Shown: positions 46,533 through 47,725 of the stretch, piece by piece
Layout of the letters: every line of letters starts with the position of its first letter
Position numbering within the stretch: position 1 is the first letter of the stretch
NCBI GenBank assembly: GCA_009784665.1
Contig: WRBH01000004.1
Coordinates: 1 to 47,725 of the forward strand
Direction of reading: 5' to 3'
DNA length: 47,725 bases
Source of the DNA: Bacillota bacterium
Lineage (GTDB): Bacteria; Bacillota; Clostridia; Christensenellales; UBA1242
Notes under the pieces: model-generated
Database searches by the model: none
What the model saw: only the letters and a program-made list of their open reading frames with translations
Told to the model about the DNA's origin: nothing
Translations under genes and position numbers: made by a program

Positions 46533-47045
46533 GTGGAACAAAGACAACAATCGGTAACAAAAAGCCGTAAAGAGAAAGAATACGGTACCCAGTTACGGGA
46601 AAAGCAAAAGGTAAAACGCGAATACGGCGTCCGTGAAAGGCAATTTCGTAATATGTACGAGTTAGCGTCCAAGCAAAAGGGTGTCACGGGTGACAATTTG
46701 CTAAGTATGCTGGAGCGCCGCCTTGACAATGTAGTCTATCGTATGGGAATTGGTGTTACTCGTCGTGAAGCCCGCCAAATGGTTTCTCACCGCCACATCA
46801 CTGTTAACGGACACCCTGTTAATATTGCATCATTCAAAGTATCCAAAGGCGATGTAATTGCTATTAAGGAAAACAAGCGCAACTTGGAAATCTACAAGGA
46901 GCTGAAGGATTCCAAGCCCGTCCTGCCTAAGTGGTTGCAATTTGATGGCAAGAAACTGGAGGGTAAGGTATTAGAACTTCCAAGTGCGGAAGACCTAGAC
47001 TTTGGCGTCCAAGTGAATCTAATTATTGAGCTTTACTCGAAGTAA
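46533..47045 (+). CDS. rpsD: 30S ribosomal protein S4, lacking the usual N-terminal region
   Basis: KEYGTQLREKQKVKREYGVRERQFRNMYELA...LERRLDNVVYRMGIGVTRREARQMVSHRHITVNG; GTG start with SD GGGGAGG. Confidence 0.95.
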   Translation: MEQRQQSVTKSRKEKEYGTQLREKQKVKREYGVRERQFRNMYELASKQKGVTGDNLLSMLERRLDNVVYRMGIGVTRREARQMVSHRHITVNGHPVNIASFKVSKGDVIAIKENKRNLEIYKELKDSKPVLPKWLQFDGKKLEGKVLELPSAEDLDFGVQVNLIIELYSK

Positions 47046-47096
47046 TGTATATAAATAACTAAGGAAGATTGGGGAAATTTAAATAGGAGGTCCAAT

Positions 47097-47725
47097 ATGT
47101 ATATGGAACTTGAGAAACCAAGAATGAACTTCACCGAAAGTCCATCTGGAAAAAGCATAAAATTTGTCGTCGAGCCTCTGGAAAGAGGGTTTGGCCACAC
47201 TATCGGTAACATGTTGCGTCGCGTTCTATTAGGCAGCTTGCCAGGGGCGGCGGTAACCGCGGTCAAAATCGACGGGGTCCCACACGAATTTACAACAATC
47301 AAGGGTGTAGTCGAAGATGTAACTGATATTGTATTAAACTTGAAGGGGCTTGTCCTGAAGACCACATCGCAAGACCCAACTTTCAAGGGAGTAATGCGAA
47401 TTCGTGGTGGAAAGCCAGGGCCAGTCCTGGCAAAAGATATCGAGTGCTCTTCTGATATTCAAATCAGCAACCCTGACCACCACATTTTAACAATAGACAG
47501 CAACAAGGACCTGTTCATGGAAATCTATGTGGGCCGTGGCAGAGGATATGTTAGTGCGGCCGAACACAAAATGACCCAAGATACAATTGGTATGATTGCA
47601 ATCGACAGCTTGTTCAGCCCAGTTGAAAAAGTAAACTACTATGTCGAGGCAGCCCGTGTTGGACAAAAGATTGATTACGACAAACTGACTCTAGAGGTTA
47701 CAACAAACGGCGGAATCAATGCAAA
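47097..47725 (+). CDS. rpoA: DNA-directed RNA polymerase alpha subunit (partial, 3' end beyond window)
   Basis: LEKPRMNFTESPSGKSIKFVVEPLERGFGHTIGNMLRRVLLGSLPGAAVTAVKIDGVPHEFTTIKGVVEDV; SD TAGGAGG. Confidence 0.97.
   Translation, partial: MYMELEKPRMNFTESPSGKSIKFVVEPLERGFGHTIGNMLRRVLLGSLPGAAVTAVKIDGVPHEFTTIKGVVEDVTDIVLNLKGLVLKTTSQDPTFKGVMRIRGGKPGPVLAKDIECSSDIQISNPDHHILTIDSNKDLFMEIYVGRGRGYVSAAEHKMTQDTIGMIAIDSLFSPVEKVNYYVEAARVGQKIDYDKLTLEVTTNGGINA

Noticed and set aside
1-47725. Prophage, toxin-antitoxin or classical defence island
   Set aside because: No phage structural, integrase, Cas, restriction-modification or recognisable TA genes found

Overview
47.7-kb bacterial chromosomal window, most likely from a compact Firmicutes/Clostridia-like genome (SpoIIE- and SpoIVB-like proteins, YugP-type peptidase, large SRP RNA, strong AGGAGG Shine-Dalgarno sites inside operons). 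Core genes: dnaE (partial), scpA, scpB, pheS-maf-HAM1-pheT, a SpoIIE-like phosphatase, pgk, a TIM-like protein, rlmH, SRP RNA, tRNA(CAT), an O6-alkylguanine methyltransferase, a SpoIVB-like peptidase, and infA-rpmJ-rpsK-rpsM-rpsD-rpoA (partial). Accessory genes: two large secreted RCC1/InlB-repeat paralogs, VirB2/TrbC-like pilin-like proteins in an inverted gene duplication, a membrane-anchored sialyltransferase-like protein, lipoproteins, and many small unknown proteins. Main observations: (1) about 27 first genes have a sigma-A-like -10 box only 5-7 nt upstream of the start codon, predicting widespread leaderless mRNAs, while operon-internal genes use strong SD sites; (2) divergent genes share or interleave one -35 element, and several stop codons are the TGA inside the next gene's TTGACA; (3) a candidate transcription attenuator with mutually exclusive terminator/antiterminator stems lies ahead of a 60-aa ORF; (4) a TIM-like protein has the catalytic Glu replaced by Gln; (5) rpsK and rpsM are in swapped order and the encoded S4 lacks its usual N-terminal region; (6) a perfect 50-bp inverted repeat lies ahead of the two pilin-like genes. 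All calls come from reading sequence and motifs; no database or folding software was run.
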